Source: Mercenaria mercenaria
Taxonomy: Eukaryota; Mollusca; Bivalvia; Venerida; Veneridae
Length of the DNA stretch: 64,000 nt
NCBI RefSeq assembly: GCF_021730395.1
Contig: NC_069363.1
Location: 54,741,001 to 54,805,000 of the forward strand
Reading direction: 5' to 3'
The position numbers and the translations under genes are program-made. The notes beneath the pieces are model-generated. The model searched no databases, had not been told where the DNA came from, and was given only the letters and a program-made list of their open reading frames with translations. This document shows positions 25,500 through 35,469 of this stretch, in pieces. Each line of letters starts with the position of its first letter. Position 1 is the first letter of the stretch.

Positions 25500-26750
25500 A
25501 CTTTTTAATCACTGATAATTAACTATTCCTTCCCGCTTTCTTTTTCATCATATCTTTGAAGTCGTGTGTGTGAAATAAAGTCATTATATTATTTTGACAT
25601 TACACTTGTGTAATAACATTTTGATGTTGACATCGTTCGAAGCATAGTAGACGTTGGTCGAGGTGACTTCGTCCAAAATAGGTAAAGATAGAAAAGAATT
25701 ATTTCAATTTTTCAGTTGGAAAATCATCTAACATGTGATACTGGAATATTACAATTGTGTCACTCAACGCTTCATTTATTAAAATCGTTGAAAAAGGGAT
25801 AGAATGCTCGGTAAAACCTCGCATGCTATTATTCATTCAACTTGTTTAATAAATTCATTGTGAAAAGACATATGTAATATATTCTATGTATTAGTAAGGG
25901 TTTGGAGTATTATAGCTTCAACAATGAACGTTCCTAAAAATAAGAACAGAATACATGATTGGGAACAATTAAAGATACTTTAATATCAACCCAGTACTTA
26001 TCTCTCACATAACTAAATATAAGTCATTATTATAAAAAAATACTTTACCTCAGTATAGGTATGCATTTTATAAAACTTCCTGTTTACATCTTTCAAAACA
26101 TATTTTGCAAAAGAATGTCATTTCTTTTCTTTTTTTCTTTTTAACCCAGCAACTTCCGTGTTTGATCAGACAATGCTGCCGAGGATGCAATGTCATCTTT
26201 CTTTCTATATATGAACAAAATATGTTACAAACTGCGTAAATTTTAACAGTTGTTGCATATATTCTTATATCTGTTTGTACAAGAGGAAGAGTAGATGGAT
26301 AATGAAAACGTCGGTAAGATAGTAGAAATTATACCTTAGATGTAGTTCTAGTTCTTTCTGTAAAAATATTGTAGTTACTCGTAATCATTTCTTTAAGACA
26401 GCAGGACAAGCTACAAATGCATTCTGTATTTATCTATTTGAGTCTCATCTATGTACAATTACAAGTCATATAAAATTTCATTACAAACTGTACATAGCCA
26501 TTCTTGAAATAGAAAATTATAAGACACTAGACATACTCTAAAACAAACAAACTTTGTCATATTATAATACCCTTATACAAGTACCACTAAAATAAAGATT
26601 AAATACTATGTGTCTAAAATATCAAATAAAGCACAGAACAATAACATATATAGTCAATGCAAACAAGTTAAGCTAAAAGTACTTAATAATACAGGAAATA
26701 TATATCACCTCTTATTTGAATTAGGGTGTACAGATTAGCAGAAATAACCT
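25500..26750. other. AT-rich stretch without recognisable genes
   Basis: No long frame, repeat unit or RNA gene seen. At 26751-26780 lies a 30-base sequence that recurs at the right edge of copy A (2817-2847). Confidence 0.4.
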
Positions 26751-26952
26751 GAAATATAATAAAAGAAGCCGATACAGGCTAAAAAATAAAATATAGCAAA
26801 ATGGTTCTTAAAATTATAGATCTAATACTAAGCTAAAATAATGCAAAGTCTACATTTCTACTACAAAACAATACCAAGCTAGAAACAGAAACAAAAGACT
26901 AATATATATGCCGCATTACTATTTCTACTGTATAGAGTGTTATTTCGGATCT

Positions 26953-27780
26953 TCAGTATAACGCAACATTTTTGTTTTGTGGGGTGGGGGTGGGGGTTGC
27001 TAAAATTCTTATCATATCCGAGTGGGTATACAGAAACTGATACTTTTCAGTATCATTTAGTATTCTAAAATAATGACCTAAAGAATAGACTTTTTCAAAA
27101 AGTAAATTTCTATTAGCAGAATAAGTTTGGCAGTTTAACAGAACATGCATTTCATTTTCAACAATGGTTTTGCAGAAAGGACAAGTCCTCTCGATTTTAG
27201 ACAATCCCCCATACCGCCCGGTTTCAAGCCGCAGTGGTTTAACACCACACCTGAACTTTGTCAAAGCAGATCTATAAGAATATAATAGTTGTACTTTGCA
27301 ATATCGTTCAACTTCGTATCTAGTCTTAAAGGGAAAAACAATGGTGTTTTGATGTTTACATCTGTTGCTTCCTTTGGCTAAATGTCACTCAAATATTTTC
27401 TTATTGATTATTGTATTATCATAGTTAAGACAACGATTTCTATGGTTACATATTGCTTTCCACTGGTAAAATGATGGAGTTTCAACCCATATCTCCATGA
27501 ATGGCTGCACTAGGGATATATTTGCCTCTCATTACTCTGTGATGAAATGCAGAAATACAGTGAAAAAAAATCTTATGTATGTGCAGGAATATTTAAAAAA
27601 ATCAAGGCCTGCGAGTGGTTTGTTGCCTGATTTATCAATGTTCAGGGTCAAGATGCACAGGAATTGAACCACGAGGGCTTTAGTCCGAATAGTAAATAAA
27701 ATCTGTGAAAAGGTCCCTGTGAAGCAAATAATACAACCAAGTATAATAGCAGACTCGGTTTGATTGAGTCTGTTCATAGA
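26953..27780 (-). mobile_element. LINE 3' fragment with Cys-His ribbon (copy B counterpart of the one at 1-1300)
   Basis: The minus strand 27264 to 26953 encodes TKFRCGVKPLRLETGRYGGL then CPFCK...ENEMHVLLNC. This is the C-terminal zinc-ribbon that closes many molluscan non-LTR reverse transcriptases. Upstream on the same strand are AAIHGDMGWNS (about 27500) and TKALVVQF (about 27690), with interruptions. The terminal frame stays open past the ribbon into a Pro-Thr tail, then stops. It is an inactive fragment. Confidence 0.75.
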
Positions 27781-27954
27781 GGTAATGAAATGTGAAACAC
27801 CTCTCTCTACAAAGTATCAAAGTGTTATGTTACGTTTTGATAGGTATGTTTCAGCTTTACAGTGTTTCATGTATTTGTAATGCTATTGTTCAAAAGGAAA
27901 CAAAACGACAAAATTGCAACAATAATTTGCCAACCATAAACATCAGAATATAAC

Positions 27955-28242
27955 TGAGCCACGCCATGAGAAAACCAACATAGTGCATTTGCGACCAGCA
28001 TGAATCCAGACCAGCCTGCGCATCCGCGCAGTCTGGCCAGGATCCATGCTGTTCGCTAACAGTTTCTCTAATTGCAATAGGCTTTGAAAGCGAACATCAT
28101 GGATCCTGACCAGACTGCGCGGATGCGCAGGCTGGTCTGGATTCATGCTGGTCGCAAATGCACTATGTTGGTTTTCTCATGGCTGGTCTGGATCCATGCT
28201 GGTCGCAGACGCACTATGTTGGTTTTCTCGTGGTGCGGCTCA
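27955..28242. mobile_element. Palindromic foldback MITE, clam-type, copy 2, with repeated end
   Basis: Same family as 12237-12473. After the first right terminus the last ~65 bases are repeated (CTGGTCTGGATCCATGCTGG to GTGCGGCTCA at 28184-28242), so the element has two right ends in tandem. The matching place in copy A (about 1748-1770) has no element. Confidence 0.9.
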
Positions 28243-28878
28243 ATGTAATATTTCATTTGTATTCACCAGGTAAACTACATAATATATACTATGTGGTACT
28301 AACAACAACTTGCACGCCAGAAGCAAGATTTTAATCCGAAAAGTGGACACAATTGCTACAGTTTTAAATTCATTTCCTCGACAGTTCATCACTTCTTTAC
28401 CTTCTTAGCAAAATGGAGACAGCATCAAAATGTTAGAAAACTACTTAGACTAAAATCTTAATCCAAATGGTTTGTATTCCTCATCATGCTTTTCTTTAGC
28501 ATTATGTTAAAAGTTTGTATTTTAGAAAATAAACCGGCAGCTGGCTACGAAAACATTATTCATAAAAGAGCATGTAACATTCGTTGCGAAAGTGTATTTA
28601 TGATAATATATTAGAATACTGCTATGCTATACTAAAGCTGTAAATTATGTAAAATGGTGTTGTACAAATCCAAGTTTATAACTGATAGTTAAATAATGCT
28701 TAGAATATCAATACCATTTTCTGGCATGTTTATGCTGAACCCAATGGATAGGGTACTATCTTATATTCCCATTTTAAGCTTCTATTTTATAATTTTTACC
28801 TTCCATTCATTGCCCCTGCCTTCGTCTACAATTTCTTGATTGCTCGATGTATGTTCTACACTGTATGTTCCTTAAGTT

Positions 28879-28914
28879 ACACCAGGGTCACTCAAAATGA
28901 AAGACCCTGGTTAC
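28879..28914. repeat. Small hairpin insertion
   Basis: ACCAGGGTC and GACCCTGGT enclose 13 bases, and copy A lacks this piece at about 2445. It may be a footprint of an excised palindromic element. Confidence 0.6.
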
Positions 28915-29041
28915 ACGGAATGTATCATTTGCTTTGAGATAAATCTGAATTGTTACCAATTCTTCGTGTTATTTATAGGAAAATACTTCTCTATTTTGTA
29001 CTCAAATAATTATTTGCATTTTTTATTTGCTAGTATTCTAG

Positions 29042-32000
29042 AAATGGATAAAAAGGGAAATTGTGAACTGCCAGGGGAAGTCATCGAAGGTAAACTTTTA
29101 TTTTTATAACCAGTGTAAAGATCCATAGTAAATAGAAGTAGGAGACATGCGAAACACTGCTATATCTATGGAAAGCCGACGCGCCATGCGTTTTGTTAAA
29201 TGCGAAATGCGCAATGCCACATGCGAAATGCTTTATGTGTAATGGATTTTGCGTTTTGCGAAATGCTTTATGCGAATTGCACAATGTGTTATGCTCTTTG
29301 CTAAATGCGAATTGCATTTTGCTAAATGTTTAATGCGAATTGCTTTTTGCTAAGTGCTTAATGCGAATTTCGAAATGAGTTATGCTTTTTGCTTACCTTT
29401 TTGTCGAATCTGCGGCTGTGCACCCGGATAAATTGAGACAAAAAAAGGCACCTTGTAGTAGTGAACCTAGCACTTTGGCTGTAATTAATTCTGGATATTT
29501 TATTTGACATTTGGACATTTTGTTGTGAAAGATTAGTGAACATTTTGATTCGAATCTACATTGCTGGGGCAGCTTTACTAAAGAATTGACAGCCATTTTG
29601 TGATCATGTGCCTCACAGCTGTATTGAAGAAAATTTCAGACTAGGGTACATACATGCGTTTTGCGAAATGGTTTTTGCGTTTTGTGAAATGCTTTATGCG
29701 AATTGCACAATGTGTTATGCTTTTTGCTAAATGCAAATTGCTTTTTGCTAAATGCTTAATGCGTAATGCTTCATGTGAAATGCGTCTTGCTTCTTGCTAA
29801 ATGCTTTATGCGGCATGCAAATGCGACGTGCCACCACGCGTGATTTTGTTACTATTTATAGTGATGTTTGCTAATTATAGTATCATAGAGGTTTCAGTTT
29901 CGACCAGTCAGATATAGCAATTCTCGGTACTGCCGTACATAGGGATTTCCGTAAATTTCCGCGCCAAACTGTCATGGAAGCCGCATGTAAGACGTGTGGT
30001 GCGTCCCTAAGTAAATTTCCTGCAGCTCACTTTTGTGTGGACAAAACCTGTATTCCATTTCGCAAGTGAAATTGCATCGCTGACGGGTTTTCTTTCTCAT
30101 CACTTTTGCCCAACAATGGGGACAAAAGTGAGCTGCAGGAAATTTACTTAGGGACGTACCATACGTCTTACATGCGGCTTCCATGACAGTTTGGCGCGGA
30201 AATTTACGGAAATCCCCTTGTACGGCAGTACCGACAATTGCTATATCTGACTGGTCGAAACTTAAACCTCTGTGATACTATAATTAGCAAGCATCACTAT
30301 AAATAGTAACAAAATCACGCGTGGTGGCACGTCGCATTTGCATGCCGCATAAAGCATTTAGCAAGAAGCAAGACGCATTTCGCATTCAGCATTTCATATG
30401 AAGCATTACGCATTAGGCATTTAGCAAAAAGCGTAACACATTGAGCAATTCGCATAAACGCATGGCGCGCCGGCTTTTCATATATATCAGCGAATTAAAC
30501 TTTAACAAAAGAAGTTATGACGTTCAATCCGAAATATTTATTTAATACGGTTTTAAGTGTACTGCATTTTTTATTCGCGAAGATATGCTTTTGGTTCATA
30601 GATTTTAGCTAATTACAGTTGAAACTTGGTATATCGAACTCGCTTAAATATCAAAATTCAAATTATGTCGAAGACATTTTCGATTTTTCCCGTGCACAAT
30701 ACACTATTATTTTGAGTCGATTTCGATTATCTCGAAGTAGAATACAGATACCAAGTTTCAGCTGTATATGAACCACACCATGGGAAAACCAACATAGTGC
30801 ATTTGCGACCAGCACGGATCCAGACCAGCCTGCGCATCCGCGCATCCGCGCAGTCTGGTCAGGATCCATGCTGTTCGCTAACGGTTTCTCTAAATGCGAT
30901 AGGCTTTGAAAGCGAACATCTTGGATCTTGACCAGACTGCGCGGATGCGCAGGCTGGTCTGGATCCATGCTGGTCGCAAATGCACTATGTTGGTTTTCCT
31001 ATGACGCGGCTCGTATGTACAATTTTTAATTACTATTGGATACAGATTAGTCCCTTAAAACATGTATTATTAAATTTCTCCTGATGATATAATCTACGCC
31101 ACGAGTAATGATATAATAAAATAATTCCGGAAATCATTACCAAGCCATATTTAACTTTCATTCTGATGTTTAGCTACGGATATTTCAGGAGGGGCCATAC
31201 ATGACTTCGAGGAACCGGAGGAACCACTTCCCGCTGTTCCACGTAATATTAACTTTTTCTCGTTTTGACCGACTTAACTATACGAGGAGCAGTCATTGAC
31301 TTCCAGAAAAAGTATTTTTGAAGAGAGCATTGAGAGTACGGTACGGTAAAGAATATTTGCATTCATGTGTAAGAACATCTGAGCAGTTCTTAAAGTATCG
31401 AAGCAGTACGTTGTGATCCGTTACTTTAGCAACGCCTATTTAGTGGCACGGAGCACTTTGGAAATATATTTAAAATGTTTTTGCTTTTTTTAGTTTTGAC
31501 AGTGGTTACTTTTTTATCTGAATCGTCAAAATATATACGATGCTGTAACTTTAATACATGCTCGATGTCCACATGAAACTTTAACATTGTACACAAAAGT
31601 CAATATAGAAGTATGCAATGGAAGCTCACGGAGCATTCTGTGCCATCTTAGAAGTGATACCAACGAGCAAGCTTAGTTTCTCCAAACAGAGAATTTAACT
31701 CCTATTAAGACAATACAGCAAGTCATCGTTCTGATGATACTTAGGATGTTAGCGTTTTGATCATTCTCTATGTAGTTCAGGCCTAGGACCCATCGACTTT
31801 CCTTTACCTTTAAAAGTTAACGATTAATTTGGTGGTATAAAGTTTGAATCGTTACACGAGCTCAAGATGACTGTTCAAAATGCAGTGCCTATAAATGCGG
31901 TCAAGTACCATATGGATTGAATTCAGTCAAAACGGAAAAAATTAAAAACGTAACGTCACTATTTTGACGTTTGAAGTGCTCGATGCTCCTTCACATTTAC

Positions 32001-34250
32001 TTATCTGTGTAGACACAAATTCTTTGCATCTTTAAAATAAAGGGGCCAAATGTAAACACAATGCAGAATTAATTCTATTTTAAAGTAAAACAAATGTATT
32101 CGCACTGTTCGGGTTTTTAATGACTGCCCCTCGTTTTTGTTTTACACATGATAAAGAGGGAAATGATTGCTGAAGTATATCAAATGCCAAAAATGGCACG
32201 TTAGCAAGCTAGTCTTATATCAACATTTGTGCAAAATCATGGACTAAATGTATATACTAGATAAAGTGTATGTTATAACATTTTACCATTTTCGTAATAA
32301 AGATATCGGAGTGAAGTTGTAGATCACAGACTTTGACTGTTAGCAATTACAAGTTATTATCACACCAATTCTTTTCTAATTTTCAACATAGCTTTCCTTC
32401 CTTTCATTTATTTCACCTCATTATATTGCTAATGAAATATGGCTATAGATTGTAGTTGCTATTATTACAACAGCAGTCTTGCCGTGTGGTCACCGTAAAA
32501 TGATCTCCCTATACTTTAACTCAGTCAGCGGTGTTGTCCTTTGGAATCATGGATTCCTGTTATGTATATCTATACAATACAATTCCGTTTAGACGAGGCT
32601 GTAAGGGCGTGAGTGGTGTTGCACATTTCACAACCTTTCATAAACAGATACCAAACCGGCTTGGTTGCGTTCGTCTATGCTTCCAATCCCAGAGGATGTT
32701 TTATCGATATTATTAAATAGTGTGCTCTTGAATTGCTGGATATACCACTAATTGTTCATAGTACTTGTTGTTCATACTAGCTTTATATTTCTTTTCTCAG
32801 CTCGCATGCGAGGGCATGGACATCCAAACGATTTGCTTCATATAAATAAGGTATCATTCTCAATTATATTTCAATAATAAAAAAACTAGTTTTGGGTACA
32901 CAAAAAATATTCTGTTAGTACGAGACAAACATCATCTGATATATTAAGAATTTATGTCAAAATCCTTCATATCACTTTCCCTAAACTAATCTGTTTGATT
33001 TTCCTCTCTTTTTTAAATGAGAGGAAACGCCTCACAAACGCTTTGTCTATGAAACCACAAGTCAATGGTTACTATAGCTACAAAAACAAGTATGCCCACG
33101 GGCAGAATGTCGAGCCCGCCAGCTGTCAAGTGTGACCTTGACCTTTGACATAGGGACCTGGTTCTTGCACATGACACTCCGTCTCATAATGGTGAACATT
33201 CATGCCAAGTTACATCAAAATCTAACCATGCATGAAGAAGAAATGCTCCGGACAAACTTAAATTTGATCTTTAACCTCCAACATTGGGTTTGCACATGAC
33301 ACTCCTTCTCACTGAGTTAAACATTCATACCAAATATAAATAAGATTGGTCCGTGCATATCAAAGTTATGGTCCGGACAAAATCGGATGGACGCATGCAC
33401 GGACGGACGCACACACTCACGGACGCACGCACGCACATACACCCACTCGCCAAAAGTGACAATTATATCGAGCTCACCGCAAGCGTGCTCTACAATGAAA
33501 TTATATGGACATTTACGAAAGGTTTTACATATATTTGATATTTAGGCAAAGAAAGAAAATAAGCATGTGCTAAAGACAATTCAAAAGAAAGCAAGACATG
33601 GAATTGATAAAATGCATGCGCAGATATCATTAGGAACCAGAACAAAAGAAGAGCACGCAACTAATGCAGATAAAAAGAAATACAGGAAAGCCGTGATGCG
33701 TTCGAAGAGTAATCCGGAACGTGGTAATTGGGATGATGGTGAATGCAAGAAAGATGTTGAAGACTCCAACAACCAGCAGCAAGAATACGAAACAGGGGCG
33801 TTATCTAAAGCCTTTGAAATGAATAAAGACAGACCTTTACCTGCGTTGCCACCTAAAACCAACATCACTGATGACGATAAACTATATGACCAAGTAGAAG
33901 ATGATGAAGACATTGTTCGTAGAATGATAAAAGTATTTGAGAAAAAGAATCCACATTCGATACCGGGTACAGGTGTGTCAGATCGAAACAGAATGGGTAG
34001 AGAAAGTCAGCCTAAAGAAGATTTCTATTCTTACTCGGTAGAGGAGCTGGTGGAGTGTTTCAAGATATGCAATTTGGATAGGTTTGCTGAAAAATGTGAT
34101 GCAAACAAACTCGATGGGGCCTTTTTCAGGCAGCTTGATCTAAATCTATTAAAACTGGAACCTTTTTATCTCAATACCTTTGAACAGTTCAAGGTTCGAG
34201 AGATTATAGAAGGTTGGAGGCCGAAATCAGGAAAAAGTCAATCATCATAA
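29042..34250 (+). CDS. CABIT-SAM family gene 3: 3' cassette with SAM domain (no CABIT exons found)
   Basis: Four exons join in one frame: 29042-29089 (MDKKGNCELPGEVIEG), 31189-31242 (AIHDFEEPEEPLPAVP), 32801-32850 (RMRGHGHPNDLLHINK) and 33546-34250. All have GT-AG borders, and entry phase is 1, the same phase in which the gene 2 CABIT exon ends. The terminal exon has a basic stretch (KTIQKKARHGIDK), Pro-rich RPLPALPPK and a SAM domain beginning EDFYSYSVEELVECFKICNL and ending EIIEGWRP, clearly paralogous to gene 2. An AATAAA lies at 34306. No start exon or CABIT half was found in the preceding 10 kb. The cassette may be an alternative 3' end of gene 2, a 5'-truncated duplicate, or a gene whose first exons were missed. 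The coding quality argues that it is still under selection. Confidence 0.75.
29167..30482. mobile_element. Foldback transposon with repeat-built arms and TATATC target duplication
   Basis: TATATC occurs directly on both sides (29161-29166 and 30483-30488). The ends are inverted: TATGGAAAGCCGACGCGCC on the left against TATGAAAAGCCGGCGCGCC read from the right. The outer arms are short degenerate repeats of the type AAATGCGNNTTGC (29190-29395, 29655-29815, 30345-30460). The inner arms (about 29777-30036 and 30122-30381) are a near-perfect inverted repeat of about 260 bases around an 85-base loop. A non-palindromic 260-base piece (29396-29655) sits only in the left arm. There is no coding capacity. 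Copy A of the duplication shows the empty site AATATC at 2703-2708. Arms made of tandem short repeats are the hallmark of Foldback (FB/TU) elements. Confidence 0.85.
30614..30766. mobile_element. Small TIR MITE (TACAG-type), copy 1
   Basis: TACAGTTGAAACTTGGTAT at the left and its inverse ATACCAAGTTTCAGCTGTA at the right enclose about 115 bases with ATCTCGAAGTAGAATA-like text. A relative is at 51820-51980. It sits directly against the palindromic MITE that starts at 30769. Confidence 0.75.
30769..31013. mobile_element. Palindromic foldback MITE, clam-type, copy 3
   Basis: Same family as 12237-12473, ends diverged (TGAACCACACCATGGGAAAA and CGCGGCTCG). It has a duplicated CGCATCCG octamer at 30832-30847. 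It lies inside the first intron of the gene 3 cassette. Confidence 0.85.
33084..33485 (-). mobile_element. Pearl/Helentron-like non-autonomous element, truncated
   Basis: Read on the minus strand the 3' end is a TGCCCGTGGGCA hairpin followed by TACTTGTTT (33104 to 33084). The core contains TTGTCCGGAGCATTTCTTCT and GTGTCATGTGCAAGAACCAG, the same core repeat as the larger element at 58437-59419 in the opposite orientation. About two core units remain, and GGACGCAC-rich DNA forms the other side. It lies in the gene 3 intron just before the terminal exon. Confidence 0.7.
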
Positions 34251-34305
34251 ATGATCCATTTAATAATTGAAGTCCTCAAAGATATGCCAGTGGAATTTAA
34301 GATGC

Positions 34306-34311
34306 AATAAA
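34306..34311 (+). terminator. Polyadenylation signal of gene 3 cassette
   Basis: AATAAA 56 bases after the stop codon. Confidence 0.65.
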
Positions 34312-34606
34312 ATTTAAGCGATTTAAAAACATATTATTCATTTCTTATCATGAGAGCCGTATTAAAGGCCATGTAATACTCGACAAAAGTCGCAAAAATG
34401 ATCATTTCAGTTATGTGTGAAGTCTAAGTTTAATACATTGTCTTTCTGTCAAAAGCTGTTTATTATAGGACTAAATGGTGTATACTGGTTTAAATGAAGC
34501 AAAGGTAGCTTGGATATTTTACAATTGTTTATATTTGGTATTAATTAAGAAATTACACGCGCTAACACATTTGCTTGCTTGTTTTGTTTTCTCTTTTCCG
34601 TGTCTT

Positions 34607-34862
34607 TTAAGGCTGGGCTTTTAAGGCTGGGTGGTTGGAGGGTAGCATGACGACTTTCCAGCCTTGATGGCGGAGGAAGACCCCAGGTGCCCCTCCGAGC
34701 ATTATTCCATTACGGGCAGGCACCTGGGTAGAACCACCAACCTTACATAAGTCAGCTGGAAGTCTTCCTCGCATGGAGAACTCATCGATCCGAGTGAGGT
34801 TCGAGCTCACATCGGTGAGGGGCAAATGATTCGAAGTCACTCGGCCACGGAGGCCCCTGTAA
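34607..34862 (-). mobile_element. tRNA-derived SINE (V-type), copy 2
   Basis: Same family as 4085-4322. On the minus strand GGCCTCCGTGGCCGAGTGAC and GAGCTCGAACCTCACTCGG stand for the A and B boxes, and the body reads GTCTTCCTCCGCCATCAAGG. The CTTTTAAGGCTGGG unit is doubled at its far end (34606-34631). Confidence 0.75.
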
Positions 34863-35155
34863 CACATTCTAAAACATTAGAACAGTATTTGTAACATGAG
34901 TTTTCACAGAGAACCATAGTTCACTGAGATCATTACACATATCTGATGTTGTATCATGCAACCACTATCAAAAATGCACGATAACACTTGTCTGATATTT
35001 ATTTTTGTTTCACTCTTTATGCATCTGTTGTATTCATAATCATCAATAAATCGTAATTCAGTTTATTGTTGCCTGAAATGTTAAGTCCGTTAATCCAATC
35101 GAAAAAGTATTGACTGCCACGTTACAAATGAAGTTTTAAATAAACCTCAATATTA

Positions 35156-35458
35156 CGGTGCCCCTAAAGTGATATGTTACACACATTTTTTCCAATTAGG
35201 TAATGTGAGACTTATCATTTCGTTTAAACGAAATAACTTATTTCGTTTAAACGAAATAACTTATTACGTTTAAACGAAATCATTTCGTTTAAAATCATTT
35301 CGTTTAAACGAAATAAGTTATTTCGTTTAAACGAAATGATTATTTAAGTTATTAGTTAGTTCGTTTAAACGAAATCATTTCGTTTAAACGAAATAACAAA
35401 AAGTCTCACATTACCTAATTGGAAAAAAAGTGTGTAACATGTCACTTTAGGGGCACCG
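35156..35458. mobile_element. 303-bp MITE: TA flanks, ~55-bp TIRs, core of GTTTAAAC palindromes
   Basis: TA occurs on both sides (35154-35155 and 35459-35460). The left end CGGTGCCCCTAAAGTGAYAT continues through CCAATTAGGTAATGTGAGAC, and the right end is its inverse almost base for base. Between about 35216 and 35396 the 18-mer ATTTCGTTTAAACGAAAT, itself a perfect palindrome, is repeated about eight times with small gaps. No coding capacity. TA duplication fits a Tc1/mariner-type source. Confidence 0.9.
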
Positions 35459-35469
35459 TAGAATATGGA

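Larger units (their letters stand above)
27210..30626. repeat. Segmental duplication copy B (pairs with 1-2822)
   Basis: Collinear with copy A through the LINE tail, the AACTTGCACG-containing stretch, the linker exon and the GCGAAACACTGC site. It differs by a palindromic MITE (27955-28242), a 36-base hairpin insertion at 28879-28914 and the foldback (29167-30482), all absent from copy A. In this copy the linker exon is intact. Confidence 0.9.

Noticed and set aside
29190-29395. Short AAATGCG repeats as a CRISPR-like array
   Set aside because: Eukaryotic context, no regular repeat-spacer length, and the repeats form the arm of a foldback transposon.
34607-34867. 86-codon minus-strand frame
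   Set aside because: It is the translation of a tRNA-derived SINE.
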